From: Mediannikoviicoccus sp037890055
Lineage (GTDB): Bacteria > Bacillota > Clostridia > Tissierellales > Peptoniphilaceae
Strand: one strand, 5' to 3'
Assembly (NCBI GenBank): GCA_037890055.1
Contig: JBBKBD010000007.1
DNA: 64,000 bases
Of the stretch, positions 8,167 through 16,024 are shown in pieces (position 1 is the first letter of the stretch; each line of letters begins with the position of its first letter). The position numbers were made by a program, and so were the translations under genes. A model generated the notes under the pieces. The model saw only the letters and a list, made by a program, of their open reading frames with translations. It did not search any database and had not been told where the DNA came from.

Positions 8167-8709
8167 TTAAGCAAGAAATACTTTGCCTACATTTAATTTA
8201 CTTCCTTCATAATCCTCTATTATTTTTTTACTTAAATAAAAAGAAAGGTTCACAACTTTTCTTCTGACTTCATTTCTGGATCCTTTGATAGATAACCTAT
8301 AGAGATTTTCTGAATCTTTATATCCTATGCCAAGATATACCAATCCACTATTTTCTCCTGGCCCAGCATATCCCGTAGCTACAATATTTAAATTAGAATT
8401 TGAAATCTCGCTTAATCCTCGTAACATTTCATTTGCTGTTTCAAAACTTACAGCAGTATGTTTCTTTAATGTTTCACGTGAAACATTTAATAGTTTCATT
8501 TTAACTTCCTCTGTATAAGTTACTGCGCCTAATTCTAAAACATTACTTGCACCAGCAATATTTGCTATGGAAGCTGCTATTAATCCTGCAGTTAGTGACT
8601 CTCCTGTGGAAACGGTTATTTTATTATCTATTAAAAAAGGAACAAAAGATTCTTCTAAATTTAATGAACTTTTAAATTCTTTTACTTCCTTTAATACTGT
8701 GTATTTCAT
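8167..8709 (-). CDS. CinA-family nicotinamide-nucleotide amidohydrolase (PncC-like)
   Basis: The product matches the stand-alone C-terminal CinA (PncC) domain, which deamidates nicotinamide mononucleotide to nicotinate mononucleotide in pyridine nucleotide recycling. The 180 residues contain the active-site segment GESLTAGLIA at about 36-45 and, downstream, GAVTYTEEVK and ATGYAGPGE, all conserved positions of the family. The ATG at 8709 is chosen because GGGTGA lies 4-9 bases upstream; a TTG at 8721 is a less likely start. The gene carries a parS site in its coding sequence at 8470-8485, read as NVSRET. Confidence 0.8.
   Translation of the reverse strand: MKYTVLKEVKEFKSSLNLEESFVPFLIDNKITVSTGESLTAGLIAASIANIAGASNVLELGAVTYTEEVKMKLLNVSRETLKKHTAVSFETANEMLRGLSEISNSNLNIVATGYAGPGENSGLVYLGIGYKDSENLYRLSIKGSRNEVRRKVVNLSFYLSKKIIEDYEGSKLNVGKVFLA
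8470..8485. other. parS: parS site 3, inside the cinA-like gene
   Basis: A perfect TGTTTCACGTGAAACA palindrome within coding sequence, translated on the minus strand as part of LNVSRETLKK. Intragenic parS sites encoding NVSRET are known in other Firmicutes. Confidence 0.9.
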
Positions 8710-8757
8710 TTTATCACCCAATTAGATTATAACTCAGTTCTTTTAATTTAAAAACCT

Positions 8758-8786
8758 TTGTTATATTGACTAGCATGTTATATAAT
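8758..8786 (+). promoter_or_regulatory. Promoter of walJ-rlmH
   Basis: TTGTTA at 8758-8763 and TATAAT at 8781-8786 with a 17-base spacer, followed by AGGAG at 8804-8808 before the ATG at 8817. Confidence 0.7.
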
Positions 8787-8816
8787 GATGAATGGACAAA
8801 ATAGGAGTTGATATAA

Positions 8817-9608
8817 ATGAAGTTTACATCACTTTCCAGTGGCTCTTCAGGAAATTCCTTATTAATAGAAACTAACAAAACAAGAATTTTAGTAGACGCA
8901 GGCTTTACAGGCAAAAGACTGGAAGCTTTGATTAAAGACGCAGGTGTATTACCTGAGACTATAGATGCAATACTTGTCACTCATGAACACAATGATCATA
9001 TTAAGGGAGCTGGCGTTATGAGTAGACGCTTCAACATACCGATTATTGCAAATGAAGAGACTTGGATAGCTATGATTAAAAAGATAGGTCCAATTAAAGA
9101 CAATAATATTTTAGTTTTTAAAAATGATTATGATTTTACTCTAAGAGATTTGGATATTCATCCATTTAGCACTTTTCATGACGCTGCCAACAGCTGTGGT
9201 TTTGCAATTAATCATGGAAAAAAGAAAATATCTATAATGACAGATACAGGAACTGTAAATGAAAGAATAAAGAGACAATTACTCGGCTCAGATGTTTTGT
9301 TTATAGAGTCAAATCATGATCCAATTATGCTAATGAATGGACCTTATATACCGGCATTAAAGAGAAGAGTTGCTTCAACAAGAGGTCATTTATCAAACCT
9401 TGACTGCGCTTACACCCTTGAAGAGGTTCTTAGTGGAAATGGAGAAAAAGTTATTCTTGCACATTTGAGTGGAGAAAATAATACAGCAGAAATAGCCTAT
9501 AACACAGTTTCAGATCATTTAATAGATTTGGGACTAGATATAAATAGAGATATTTCTCTAACTGTGGCAGATAGAAATGGCGTAAGTAATAGGATTGATA
9601 TAAAATGA
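8817..9608 (+). CDS. walJ: WalJ/YycJ-like metallo-beta-lactamase-fold hydrolase
   Basis: This 263-residue protein has the metallo-beta-lactamase fold with the metal-binding motif HEHNDH at residues 56-61 and the N-terminal signature SLSSGSSGNSLLIE of the YycJ/WalJ group. These proteins are exonuclease-like hydrolases linked to the WalRK cell-wall signalling locus and to coordination of division and repair. Here walR, walK, walH and walI are absent; only the walJ-rlmH pair remains, which is also the origin-proximal order in Bacillus. It overlaps rlmH by 4 bases. Confidence 0.88.
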   Translation: MKFTSLSSGSSGNSLLIETNKTRILVDAGFTGKRLEALIKDAGVLPETIDAILVTHEHNDHIKGAGVMSRRFNIPIIANEETWIAMIKKIGPIKDNNILVFKNDYDFTLRDLDIHPFSTFHDAANSCGFAINHGKKKISIMTDTGTVNERIKRQLLGSDVLFIESNHDPIMLMNGPYIPALKRRVASTRGHLSNLDCAYTLEEVLSGNGEKVILAHLSGENNTAEIAYNTVSDHLIDLGLDINRDISLTVADRNGVSNRIDIK

Positions 9609-10081
9609 ATGTTAAAGTTATAACAATTGGAAGTGTAAAAGAGAGTTTTATACGAGATGGTATAGCTGAATTTAAAAAGAGAATTAAACCCTATGCTAAT
9701 CTAGAGGAAATTGAATTAAAAGAAACATTAATAACTGATGAAAGTAGTTCCAATATTGAAAAGGCATTAGATGACGAAGCTGATAAAATATTATCAAAGA
9801 TTAGCAACAGAGACTATGTAATAGCTCTGGATGTTAAAGGAAGGCAATATGACAGTGAAGAATTTTCTAAAAAGCTTGAGGAGCTTAAAATTGACGGTTA
9901 TAACGACTTTGTCTATATAATTGGCTCATCATATGGACTAAGTGAGAAAATTAAAAATAGAGCCAATTTAAAGCTATCTTTTTCTAAGTTCACTTTTCCA
10001 CATCAGTTAATGAAGTTGATATTATTTGAACAAATTTATAGATGGATTAAGATTTCTAAAAATGAGCCCTACCACAAGTAG
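9605..10081 (+). CDS. rlmH: 23S rRNA (pseudouridine-1915-N3)-methyltransferase RlmH
   Basis: This SPOUT-class methyltransferase modifies pseudouridine 1915 in helix 69 of 23S rRNA. It has 158 residues, the knotted SAM site segment YIIGSSYGLS, and the conserved C-terminus LMKLILFEQIYRWIKISKNE followed by PYHK. The ATG overlaps the walJ stop (ATGA). The last codons lie inside the terminator hairpin, so that hairpin and the conserved PYHK end are encoded by the same bases. Confidence 0.95.
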   Translation: MNVKVITIGSVKESFIRDGIAEFKKRIKPYANLEEIELKETLITDESSSNIEKALDDEADKILSKISNRDYVIALDVKGRQYDSEEFSKKLEELKIDGYNDFVYIIGSSYGLSEKIKNRANLKLSFSKFTFPHQLMKLILFEQIYRWIKISKNEPYHK

Positions 10082-10091
10082 GGCTTATTTA
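10065..10091 (+). terminator. Terminator overlapping the end of rlmH
   Basis: A perfect 8-bp stem AGCCCTAC / GTAGGGCT with loop CACAA, followed by TTATTT. The left arm is coding sequence and the right arm contains the TAG stop. Confidence 0.8.
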
Positions 10092-10107
10092 GTTAAGTAT
10101 TAATTCA

Positions 10108-10116
10108 TGGTATACT
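10108..10116 (+). promoter_or_regulatory. Extended -10 promoter of the ttcA-like gene
   Basis: TGG followed by TATACT at 10108-10116, 17 bases before the TTG start. Confidence 0.5.
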
Positions 10117-10133
10117 AATAATGAGGTGTTAAT

Positions 10134-11000
10134 TTGGCTGATAATGGTTTACAAAATGGCTTTTGTCCTCAAATGGTTGTAACAGAAGAATTAAAATCAT
10201 TGGAAGATATTGAGAGAGCCATTATTAAAAGATATAGAAAACATATATGGTCCAAGTTTATTAAAGCTATTAAGGAATACGATTTGATACAGGATAATGA
10301 CAAAATTGCCATTGCCATATCCGGTGGAAAGGACAGTTTGCTATTGGCAAAATTATTTCAAGAGTTACAAAAGAATGGCAAGAACAACTTTGAGCTGGAA
10401 TTTATTGCAATGGATCCTGGATATCATGAAGATATAAGAGTTCTTTTAGAAGAAAATTGCAAATATTTAGATATTCCTGTAACTATTTACGATTCAGATA
10501 TTTTTAAGGTTGCAGATAAAATTTCTTCAGACTATCCATGCTATATGTGTGCAAGGATGAGAAGGGGTTCACTATATGCAAAGGCAAAGGAACTTGGATG
10601 CAATAAACTTGCCCTGGGACATCACTTTGATGACGTTATAGAGACAAATATGTTAAACATACTCTGTGCAGGTAATTTCAAGACGATGATGCCAAAACTA
10701 AAGGCTCAAAACTTTGACGATATGGAAATTATAAGGCCAATGTACCTTATAAGAGAAGAAAGTATTATAAGATGGATGAGCTATACAGGCCTTATGCCGT
10801 TGAACTGCGCATGTATGGTGGCTGCAAAAAAGATTGGCTCAACTAGACATAGAATTAAAGATCTTATTAAACAACTTGAAGATGACGGCTTCACAAATGT
10901 TGCAATAAATATATTTAGATCTTGCGAAAACGTAGATATGGACAGAATACTTGGGTATATAAATGAAGATGGAAAACATTCATTTTTAGATAATTATTAG
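10134..11000 (+). CDS. TtcA-family tRNA thiolation / PP-loop ATPase
   Basis: This belongs to the ATP-pyrophosphatase (PP-loop) tRNA-thiolating family; TtcA makes 2-thiocytidine at position 32. The 288 residues carry the P-loop SGGKDS near residue 63, then a CYMC pair near 139 and a later cysteine pair in NCAC. This is the arrangement of [4Fe-4S]-dependent TtcA/TtuA-type thiolases. The TTG at 10134 follows GAGGTG with a 6-base gap; the next ATG (residue 14) has no clear ribosome binding site. A flavodiiron gene follows after 9 bases with its own AGGAGG site. The exact tRNA substrate is not shown by the sequence. Confidence 0.82.
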   Translation: MADNGLQNGFCPQMVVTEELKSLEDIERAIIKRYRKHIWSKFIKAIKEYDLIQDNDKIAIAISGGKDSLLLAKLFQELQKNGKNNFELEFIAMDPGYHEDIRVLLEENCKYLDIPVTIYDSDIFKVADKISSDYPCYMCARMRRGSLYAKAKELGCNKLALGHHFDDVIETNMLNILCAGNFKTMMPKLKAQNFDDMEIIRPMYLIREESIIRWMSYTGLMPLNCACMVAAKKIGSTRHRIKDLIKQLEDDGFTNVAINIFRSCENVDMDRILGYINEDGKHSFLDNY

Positions 11001-11009
11001 GAGGATATT

Positions 11010-12215
11010 ATGAACAGTATATGCAAAGAAATCCTATCAGATTTGTACTATATAGGTGCAAATGATAGGGAAACAGAGTTATTTGAAAATATGTTACCAC
11101 TACCTAGAGGGGTATCATACAACTGCTACTTGATTAAAGATGAAAAAACAGCACTTTTAGACACTATTAGAATTAATAAGTCAGGTGGATTCATTGAAAA
11201 TATTAGAAATATTTTAGACGGAAGAACTCTTGACTATCTTGTAGTGCAACATATGGAGCCAGACCACTCAGGTTGCATCAAAGAAGTTTTAGAAGTTTAT
11301 CCAGATGTTGTAATCGTTGGAAACAAGAGAACAAGAACCATGTTATACGATTTATTAGAACTAGAACTTTCAGATGAAAAGTTTATGGAAGTAAATAATG
11401 GAGACGTACTAAAACTTGGTAAGAGAGAACTTAACTTTGTAATGACTTCAATGGTACACTGGCCAGAGTCCATGGTAAGTTATGAACCAACTGATAAAGT
11501 GCTATTCTCACAAGATATATTTGGTGGATTTGGTACATTGGACGGAGCAATATTCGATGACCAAGCGGACTACTCAATTTACCAATCAGAAACAAGAAGA
11601 TACTATGCAAACATCGTTGGAAAGTACTCAATGGTTGCTGCAAAGGCAGTGGAAGCAGTTAAAGGTCTAGATATTGATATAATTTGCCCTGTTCATGGCT
11701 TTGTATGGAGAAAGAATCCAGAAATAATCATAGAAGATTATAGAAAATGGTCAAACTACGAAACAGAAGAAGGTGTTGTTATAGTTTATGGTTCAATGTA
11801 TGGAAATACAGAATCTATGGCAGACCACCTTGCACAGTTTTTAGCAGAAGAAGGAGTTAGAAATGTACAGATATTTGACTGTTCAAAGACTCACTTCTCA
11901 TATATAATATCCGAAATTTGGAAGTACAAAGGACTTATACTAGGTTCAGCAACATATGACAACTCAGTATATCCAAATATGTATAATTTACTAAATCTAT
12001 TGAAACACAATAAGATTAAAAACCACGCTCTTGGAATATTCGGTTCATACGGATGGAGCGGTGGAGCAGTTAAGGATATAAAGGCATTTGCAGAGGGAAG
12101 CGCTTTTGATTTAACAGAAACCATTGTAGAAGCAAGAGGAACAATGCACGAAGAGGAACTTGAAGGACTAAGAAAAATGGCTAAAGAAATGGCTGAAAAA
12201 GTTCTTGAAAAATAA
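11010..12215 (+). CDS. FprA-type flavodiiron protein
   Basis: A cytoplasmic A-type flavoprotein that reduces oxygen to water (or nitric oxide to nitrous oxide), protecting anaerobes from oxidative or nitrosative stress. It has 401 residues: an N-terminal beta-lactamase-like diiron domain with HMEPDH at 81-86, and a C-terminal flavodoxin domain from about 253 starting with VIVYGSMYGNTESMA as the FMN loop. No rubredoxin domain is fused, so electrons must come from a separate rubredoxin or reductase. It ends at a strong bidirectional terminator. Confidence 0.93.
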   Translation: MNSICKEILSDLYYIGANDRETELFENMLPLPRGVSYNCYLIKDEKTALLDTIRINKSGGFIENIRNILDGRTLDYLVVQHMEPDHSGCIKEVLEVYPDVVIVGNKRTRTMLYDLLELELSDEKFMEVNNGDVLKLGKRELNFVMTSMVHWPESMVSYEPTDKVLFSQDIFGGFGTLDGAIFDDQADYSIYQSETRRYYANIVGKYSMVAAKAVEAVKGLDIDIICPVHGFVWRKNPEIIIEDYRKWSNYETEEGVVIVYGSMYGNTESMADHLAQFLAEEGVRNVQIFDCSKTHFSYIISEIWKYKGLILGSATYDNSVYPNMYNLLNLLKHNKIKNHALGIFGSYGWSGGAVKDIKAFAEGSAFDLTETIVEARGTMHEEELEGLRKMAKEMAEKVLEK

Positions 12216-12221
12216 TAAAAA

Positions 12222-12252
12222 ACTTAGGGAGATGAATTTCATCTCCCTAAGT
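12222..12252. terminator. Bidirectional terminator between flavodiiron and ABC genes
   Basis: A perfect 14-bp stem ACTTAGGGAGATGA / TCATCTCCCTAAGT with a 3-base loop, flanked by AAAAA on the left and AAACAT on the right. It overlaps the last codons of the converging ABC ATPase gene. Confidence 0.85.
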
Positions 12253-13083
12253 AAACATATCAAAATATTCATTTTTTAAAGAATCCCTTAGATTTAAAAT
12301 ACTAGAAATTTCAATATTATTTTCAACAAGTATTCCCAATACATCATTTAAATTCTTATTACTTATTATTAATTCATTTTCTATTTTCAACAAATTCTTT
12401 GACTTAAGCAAATCAACAGCTTTTAAATCATTATCTGTAATTAATTTTAAAGAATCTAATGCATAAGAGTGGTATTCTATTATTTCTCCATCCTTTAAAA
12501 AAAGTATATCTTCAGTTAAATCATTTACATCATCTAAAATATGTGAGGATAGAATTATTCCTTTAGTTTCAGCTAATTTTAGCAATAGAGATTTCATTTT
12601 CTTTACAGATCCTGGATCTAGACCAGAAAGAGGTTCATCCAATAAAACATATTTTGTATCTGGAAGAATTGACAATGCTATCATAGATCGGTTTTTCATG
12701 CCTAAACTATAGGTTTTAATCTTATCATTACAAAAATGTGATACATCTGTTAGGTCCATTATCTCTTTAATTTTATTTTTAGATATTCCATATATCTTAG
12801 CAATATAATTTAAATAATCATATAAAGTCATTTCCCTATCCAAAATTGTATGGTCACCTAAAAAAGTCAAATGCTTTAGGATTTCTCTATTGTTAAAGTC
12901 TTCTCCGTCAACCATAATACTTCCCTTAGCTGAAAGTTTCTGGGATATGCAGTTTAGTAATGTTGTTTTACCTGCACCATTTGGAGCTACTAGGGCTTTA
13001 ATACCTTTATCTAAATTAAAAGATACATTTGTCAAAACTTTTTTATTTTCATAGTTAAAATTTAAATTTCTAATTTCAAGCAT
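12247..13083 (-). CDS. ABC transporter ATP-binding protein
   Basis: A cytoplasmic ATPase of an ABC exporter, 278 residues. The Walker A APNGAGKT is at 33-40, an SLGMKNR signature-like segment comes midway, Walker B is YVLLDEP, and an H-loop lies in SSHI. The signature SLGMKN replaces the canonical LSGGQ, as in several ABC-2 drug/bacteriocin export ATPases (CcmA-like). It overlaps the start-side end of the giant permease gene by 22 bases, so the two are co-translated. The gene is visibly more AT-rich than neighbouring housekeeping genes. Confidence 0.88.
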   Translation of the reverse strand: MLEIRNLNFNYENKKVLTNVSFNLDKGIKALVAPNGAGKTTLLNCISQKLSAKGSIMVDGEDFNNREILKHLTFLGDHTILDREMTLYDYLNYIAKIYGISKNKIKEIMDLTDVSHFCNDKIKTYSLGMKNRSMIALSILPDTKYVLLDEPLSGLDPGSVKKMKSLLLKLAETKGIILSSHILDDVNDLTEDILFLKDGEIIEYHSYALDSLKLITDNDLKAVDLLKSKNLLKIENELIISNKNLNDVLGILVENNIEISSILNLRDSLKNEYFDMFT

Positions 13084-15560
13084 ATATTTCTCCTTAATTT
13101 TTTAATGCTAAGTAGATTCAATAAAGCTGAACAAAATATAAGTATAATCAAACCTAGAATAAAACTATATCCATTCGTACCATGATATGATCTTAGGAAA
13201 CCTGAAAGGACAAAGTCACTATCTAAGTAAGTTGTAGGCAGTATAAGAGAATATTTTGTTAAAAAGCTTATAATTATCCCAATAAGAACTATGGAAAAGT
13301 AGATTCCAATAGTAGTTTTATTATTAAAAATTAAGCTAAAAAATACAAGCAATGAGTTAATCGCTAAAATTACTATGGTGGAAAATAAAGCATTTAGCAA
13401 GATGTACTTTCCAATAGAATAAAATTTGAAGCTGTCTTTAAAAGTTATTGCTACAGGATAATTAAAGTATCCTACTTTATAAAATACTCCTGACAATATA
13501 AATATTAGTCCCATAATGCTAAAATATATTACAACTCCAGGAATAAAACTTCCAACAAAAGCTTCTATATAACTTTTTGTAAAATCTTTTTTCAAAGAGA
13601 TATTGAAGACTATATGATTCTTTCTCCATAAAAATATGGAAGTGAATAAAGGAATAGTTAGTACTAATAACAAGCTTAGCTTTAGATGGTAAAAATTATA
13701 AAGATTTCCAAAGGAAGAATTATCCTTAATAGTACCATAGTCTAAATATTCTCTAAATAAATAGTCTAAACTCAAATATCTACTAGAATCAAAGTTAGAA
13801 AATATTGGAGTTAAAAATGTATCAGGAATAGGAGCTTCCCTCTTCTCATATTCGCTAACAAAACTTTCATTTAATTTTAAAGTATGCTCAGAAGAAGTCA
13901 TATCTTTTAAAAAAGGATTAAATTTGATACTAGAATCGTTATTCAATGTTGCTTTTTCCATATAATAATATTTTTCTGGGTCATTAAATCGATTTTTAAA
14001 AGATAAATAATGATCCAGACTCATTTTTGAATCTTCTACTATAGCTTTTTGAGTTTGTATTTCACCTTCTTCATAGTAATCCAATTCCAATTTGCTATCT
14101 TCATCAAGATTTTCTCTTTCCTCATCAGTTAGATTACGAGAAGAGTTGAATAATTCATGATAATTATCAAGAATTTTCTTTTTATTATTATAGGTATTAT
14201 TATAAAGTTTGAAATTTATGTTAAAGTAATGGTTGAAGTTTTCAATATATTTTTGGTTATTTAAAGAAACTCCTCGTATAAAAAGAAGGGATATTAATAA
14301 CAAATATGGAAAACTTTTAACAATAGGATATTTTACATAATAATTTAAAGTAAAAGGATTCTTCAAATAAATACCCTTTAAGTTTGACATAAAGTCTTTA
14401 ATTTCAAGCTTAACAGATACAAATAAGATGATTATTGCAAAAGTAAAGCATAATGTAATAGTAATAATATTTCCTCTACTCAAACTTGAAAAATTATAAT
14501 TATTTGAAAGATTAAAGAGATTTAGTTTAATTAAAGAAAAGTTTAGTAACTTAGATTTTGATATCTGTTCAATTGCTATTAAAGCTGAAAAAATTAAAAC
14601 CAAAACTTTAAAATATAGTTTATTTAAAAGTTTAAACAAAAAGTTAAGAAATATTGAACAGATAGTGGCAAAAATTATGAATATTGCACCCTTATATAAA
14701 AATATATGAAATGGTTTTTCGATTATGTACACAGTGCTTCCATTTATAATCTGTGGATTAAAATAGTAGTAATCAAATTTTCCAATACCGTCCCCAAAAA
14801 GACATGTCAAAATTAGAATAAAAAACAACACACTTAAGCAAAATAAAATAAGTGTAATTATATAAAATATTAGGGATTTCAGTTTAAGTAAAAACAAATT
14901 ATTATTAAGCCTTAGTGAAATTTTGTCTTGATTTAACACATATGCGCCAATCAATGATAATAGTATTAAAAGTGGGATATTAAATATTTTATTAGATTTT
15001 GAAGCAATCAATGAGTTAAAGTATACTTTATTCTCATCAATAACTTGAAAATCATTAGATTTTAGATTGTCATATCTCTTTATGACAAAGTCCATAAAAT
15101 TTGAATCGAGAATGTTATATTCTTTATCAGAAGTATCTTTATAAAGATCAATAAGCTCTTTTTGTCCCTTTATGAAATCTTCCTTATCCATATCCGATGC
15201 TGGAACAGCATCGGCAAATTTAGACGCAGGAACTTCCTCACCTGAAAAAGAGGATTGAATATTTGATAACATCTCTTTTAGAGTTAAATAATAATCTATT
15301 TGTTCAATTGTTTTATTATCTTCATTTTTATAGTCAGGACTTACATTTTCATTTCGCTCAAATACAATGGAGTTTAAATCATTTTGGGATAGATTTTCTT
15401 GAAGGAAATTATAAACTTCAATTTCTAATAATAAATAGACTTCATTTTCTTTAGAAGCAAAATTATTTTTTTCTAAAGTGAACACAAAAGAACTTAAAAT
15501 AACAGATATTATTAGAAGATAGATATGTATCTTGTTTTGAAAAAATCTTTTTGCAATCAT
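13062..15560 (-). CDS. Large ABC-2-type permease with internally duplicated architecture
   Basis: An 832-residue membrane protein. Its first half has an N-terminal membrane anchor (about 10-27), an extracytoplasmic Asp/Glu-rich domain to about 190, then several membrane segments to about 385. The second half repeats the plan: a membrane anchor near 415, another charged extracytoplasmic domain (about 430-620), then six or so membrane segments to the end. This suggests two ABC-2 permease modules fused in one chain, serving one ATPase. The ATG at 15560 has AAGGAGA upstream. The substrate is unknown; the secreted protein encoded just upstream is a candidate. Confidence 0.75.
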   Translation of the reverse strand: MIAKRFFQNKIHIYLLIISVILSSFVFTLEKNNFASKENEVYLLLEIEVYNFLQENLSQNDLNSIVFERNENVSPDYKNEDNKTIEQIDYYLTLKEMLSNIQSSFSGEEVPASKFADAVPASDMDKEDFIKGQKELIDLYKDTSDKEYNILDSNFMDFVIKRYDNLKSNDFQVIDENKVYFNSLIASKSNKIFNIPLLILLSLIGAYVLNQDKISLRLNNNLFLLKLKSLIFYIITLILFCLSVLFFILILTCLFGDGIGKFDYYYFNPQIINGSTVYIIEKPFHIFLYKGAIFIIFATICSIFLNFLFKLLNKLYFKVLVLIFSALIAIEQISKSKLLNFSLIKLNLFNLSNNYNFSSLSRGNIITITLCFTFAIIILFVSVKLEIKDFMSNLKGIYLKNPFTLNYYVKYPIVKSFPYLLLISLLFIRGVSLNNQKYIENFNHYFNINFKLYNNTYNNKKKILDNYHELFNSSRNLTDEERENLDEDSKLELDYYEEGEIQTQKAIVEDSKMSLDHYLSFKNRFNDPEKYYYMEKATLNNDSSIKFNPFLKDMTSSEHTLKLNESFVSEYEKREAPIPDTFLTPIFSNFDSSRYLSLDYLFREYLDYGTIKDNSSFGNLYNFYHLKLSLLLVLTIPLFTSIFLWRKNHIVFNISLKKDFTKSYIEAFVGSFIPGVVIYFSIMGLIFILSGVFYKVGYFNYPVAITFKDSFKFYSIGKYILLNALFSTIVILAINSLLVFFSLIFNNKTTIGIYFSIVLIGIIISFLTKYSLILPTTYLDSDFVLSGFLRSYHGTNGYSFILGLIILIFCSALLNLLSIKKLRRNICLKLEI

Positions 15561-15582
15561 AATTTCTCCTTATTGGTGGTAA

Positions 15583-15937
15583 GAGTAGGAAGTTTAAATA
15601 TACTATCTCATACTTGGACAATCACTTATACAGTGACAGTAACCACTAAATTCGTAAGTAACCCAAGTATTATTTAAATTTACTATGTTTCGTCTTTTTA
15701 ATCTACCAGCAAGAAATCCATCATTATAGCTTATATATTCAGGAATCTTTGTGCCTTTTCTATATGTTTTTTTTACAACGATCCATTTTTGATATGCTGC
15801 AGTAGCAGATTTATTTTCGTTAAGAGTTGTTTCACCAGCAAATGAAAATGTTTGCAATGGTAATAACAGTATTGCAGCTAATAATAAAATTTTATATTTA
15901 GATTTCATTTTTTTCTACTTATATATACTTCCTACTC
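15583..15937. repeat. Short inverted repeat flanking the small secreted gene
   Basis: GAGTAGGAAGT at 15583-15593 and its reverse complement ACTTCCTACTC at 15927-15937 bracket the small gene at 15603-15908, with partial similarity extending outward (GGTGGTAA / ACTACC). The function is unknown. Confidence 0.4.
15603..15908 (-). CDS. Small secreted cysteine-containing protein, possible ABC substrate
   Basis: I do not recognise a named family with certainty. The 101 residues begin with a clear Sec signal peptide (KSKYKILLLAAILLLPLQ, likely cut after SFA near residue 24). The basic mature part of about 77 residues contains PEYISYNDGFLAGRLKRR and WVTYEFSGYCHC. The PxxIxYNDG...G.L...WxxxYSG pattern resembles a small repeat in Firmicutes cell-surface proteins. 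Three Cys lie in the last 14 residues. It lies immediately upstream of the duplicated permease and its ATPase, which suggests a secreted peptide and its export or immunity system; that link is inference. Confidence 0.55.
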   Translation of the reverse strand: MKSKYKILLLAAILLLPLQTFSFAGETTLNENKSATAAYQKWIVVKKTYRKGTKIPEYISYNDGFLAGRLKRRNIVNLNNTWVTYEFSGYCHCISDCPSMR

Positions 15938-15989
15938 ACTACCATTAATTAAATTTTATCATGGTAAATAAAATTTATCAAATAATAAA

Positions 15990-16021
15990 ACGAAACTGTC
16001 GAGAAGATTCCCGACAGTTTT
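15990..16021 (-). terminator. Terminator of the formate dehydrogenase operon
   Basis: A perfect 9-bp stem AAACTGTCG / CGACAGTTT with a 10-base loop lies 4-32 bases past the fdhA stop. Read on the minus strand it is followed by CGTTTTATTATT. Confidence 0.75.
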
Positions 16022-16024
16022 ATT

